This document shows, in pieces, positions 4,845-6,218 of a DNA stretch of 6,218 nucleotides (position 1 is its first letter; the number at the start of each line of letters is the position of its first letter). The stretch comes from an uncultured Fretibacterium sp. (GTDB lineage: Bacteria > Synergistota > Synergistia > Synergistales > Aminobacteriaceae). The position numbers and the translations under genes are program-made. The notes under the pieces are model-generated. The model was not told where the DNA came from and ran no database searches. It was given only the letters and a program-made list of their open reading frames with translations. The DNA is taken from the NCBI RefSeq assembly GCF_938040765.1, contig NZ_CALIAA010000201.1, positions 1 through 6,218 on the forward strand, in the 5' to 3' direction.

Positions 4845-6218
4845 GTGGCCGGCTATGCGGCGATGGTGGCGGGGTGCGGCGCCGCGGCGCTGCTCTGCGT
4901 CGGGGTCCAGTATTGCGCGAAGCGGATGCTGGAGCCCCGCCAGTACGGCTATTTCCGCGACCTTCTGCTGGCGGGGTGCTGGATGCTCATGGCGCTGTGG
5001 TTTGGCGACGCCAACGCCCGTATCGTGGTGGGAGGCGCCTTTCTGGCCGGGATCGCGGGCCTTGGCGAGGACCTGTATTCCGACCGGCGCTGGCGCCTGG
5101 GCTACCTTCTGATCGGCCTCTTCTGCGCGCTCGCCGGTCCCTCGATCGCCTTCCTGAGGTTCGCGGATGGGGAGTATGTCTACCTGACGCCCCTGGCCTC
5201 GCTGGTCGCCACGACCCTCTGGTTCACCCTGTTTCCCCTGTTGTTTCGTCATCTGGACGAGATTCCGGGGCTGCTGGGCCATATCCTCGCCGTCACGTTC
5301 TCGCTCATGCTCATGGCGGTGCTGCTGATGGGGCGCCCCGCGGCCGATGCGTTCTTCATGGCCTTTTCGGGGATGGCCCTGCTCGGCGCCTTCTGGAGCC
5401 GGTTCGGCAATGCCTACAGGCAGGCGGGGCATGCCATGTCCGCGATGTGGAGCGTCCTCGCGGCCGGGACGGCGGTGCTTGGCGGCAGCAAGGGCATCGT
5501 CTTCAGCTCCATGCTCTTTCTCTCCCTGGGGCTCTTCGCGATCCCCCTGGCGGAGGTCTCGCTGCACTGGGCCAGCATGTTCTTCACGGAGCATCCCTAC
5601 GGGACGGAACGGCTTTACCGCCGCATGATCGCCCGGGGCCTCGAGCACCCCGACGCCGTTCGGTTCGTCGCGGGGCTCTGTGCGCTCGTGAGCATCGCCG
5701 CGGCGCTCCTCCAGTCCCCGACGACCTACCGGGCCTGGGGTTGGTGGCTGGCCGCCGGGCTCTGTTCCCTGGGGGTGGTGCTGCCCCTCCTGCTGCGCCG
5801 CCGGTCCCGGTCGCCGATGAATGGGGAGAAGCCGTCGCTCTGGGGCGTTCGGATCGACAACGTCTCCATGAATTACGCGGTGTCCCGGGCGCGGGGGCTG
5901 ATCCTGAGCCCCGGGGAGGAGGCCCGGCTCGTCGCGACCGTCAACGCCCTGGGGATGGAGGAGGCCGTGCGGGACCCCGGCTACCGGGCGGCCCTTGGCG
6001 ATGCCTCCATGGTCCTGGCGGATGGGGTCGGGCTCCTCTGGGGAATGCGCTTTCTGGGCATGTCCCTGCAGGAACGGGTAACGGGGATCGATTTTGCCGA
6101 GCAGCTCTGCCGCGTCGCGGCGGTCGAGGAGTGGCCCGTATACTTTCTGGGCGCCAAGGGGGACACGGCCGCGGCCTGCGCGGAGGCCCTCTCGGGGCGC
6201 TGTCCCGGGCTGATCGTC
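4845..6218 (+). CDS. WecA/TagO-like membrane domain fused to a WecG/TagA/CpsF (GT26) glycosyltransferase (3' end outside window)
   Basis: An open frame of 458 codons with no stop before the right edge. Residues 1-320 are very hydrophobic, with about 11 probable membrane spans (roughly 3-23, 37-54, 59-74, 86-105, 113-134, 143-163, 167-185, 195-213, 218-239, 272-290 and 297-317). The span count and the loops recall WecA/TagO/MraY phosphoglycosyltransferases: GLGEDL (72-77) sits where GLLDDL is expected, HLDEIPGLL (136-144) where LLDGLDGLA is, and RLYRRMIARGLEHPDAV (256-272) where HLHHRLLDLGLSHRQAV is. Most catalytic residues are replaced. After a charged linker (318-332), residues 333-458 match GT26: WGVRIDNVSM (333-342), TVN (365-367), LADGVGLLWG (391-400) and ERVTGID (410-416). 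Known GT26 enzymes transfer ManNAc or a related sugar to undecaprenyl-PP-GlcNAc for teichoic acid, common antigen or capsule. The C-terminal ~60-80 residues are missing. The start is inferred as GTG, 11 bases after serS, with AGGGGG at 4832-4837; ATG 4863 is possible. The GT26 call is firm; the WecA relationship is by eye only. Confidence 0.8.
   Translation, partial: MAGYAAMVAGCGAAALLCVGVQYCAKRMLEPRQYGYFRDLLLAGCWMLMALWFGDANARIVVGGAFLAGIAGLGEDLYSDRRWRLGYLLIGLFCALAGPSIAFLRFADGEYVYLTPLASLVATTLWFTLFPLLFRHLDEIPGLLGHILAVTFSLMLMAVLLMGRPAADAFFMAFSGMALLGAFWSRFGNAYRQAGHAMSAMWSVLAAGTAVLGGSKGIVFSSMLFLSLGLFAIPLAEVSLHWASMFFTEHPYGTERLYRRMIARGLEHPDAVRFVAGLCALVSIAAALLQSPTTYRAWGWWLAAGLCSLGVVLPLLLRRRSRSPMNGEKPSLWGVRIDNVSMNYAVSRARGLILSPGEEARLVATVNALGMEEAVRDPGYRAALGDASMVLADGVGLLWGMRFLGMSLQERVTGIDFAEQLCRVAAVEEWPVYFLGAKGDTAAACAEALSGRCPGLIV

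Noticed and set aside
4830..5648. Minus-strand open frame of 272 codons opposite the membrane domain
   Set aside because: The composition is highly charged and Gln/Arg/His-rich, as expected from the complement of hydrophobic codons. The + strand frame is open to the edge, encodes membrane spans and continues into a recognised GT26 domain.

Overview
The window is a compact, GC-rich stretch of bacterial chromosome with six genes, all on the + strand and almost without gaps. The order is ribD (cut at the left edge), ribE, ribBA, ribH, serS, then a long membrane protein fused to a glycosyltransferase that is cut at the right edge. No RNA gene, insertion sequence, CRISPR array or phage gene was seen. 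The only gap of any size is 97 bases between ribBA and ribH.

Region 1 (2-3563) is a full riboflavin biosynthesis operon in the classical D-E-BA-H order. RibBA makes both precursors, the GTP-derived pyrimidine and the four-carbon dihydroxybutanone phosphate. RibD deaminates and reduces the pyrimidine. RibH joins the two branches into lumazine, and RibE dismutates lumazine to riboflavin. ribD/ribE and ribE/ribBA overlap by 19 and 11 bases, which suggests translational coupling. An FMN riboswitch often precedes this operon, but it would lie left of the window. Two G/C hairpins sit back to back between ribBA and ribH.

Region 2 (3556-4833) is serS, seryl-tRNA synthetase, overlapping the end of ribH by 8 bases. 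A housekeeping tRNA synthetase is thus tied to the last riboflavin gene.

Region 3 (4845 to the right edge) starts 11 bases after serS and stays open to the last base. The first ~320 residues look like a polytopic membrane domain whose layout recalls the WecA/TagO/MraY phosphoglycosyltransferases but whose catalytic signatures are mostly gone. The last ~125 visible residues are a WecG/TagA/CpsF (GT26) glycosyltransferase domain with its signature residues kept. A probable pseudo-WecA membrane anchor fused to a GT26 enzyme is the most unusual thing here.

Organism: the high GC, the D-E-BA-H order and a gene for lipid-linked glycan synthesis suggest a free-living or host-associated bacterium outside the well-studied models. 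Synergistota is my impression from general protein style; this is low confidence and not proven by the sequence.
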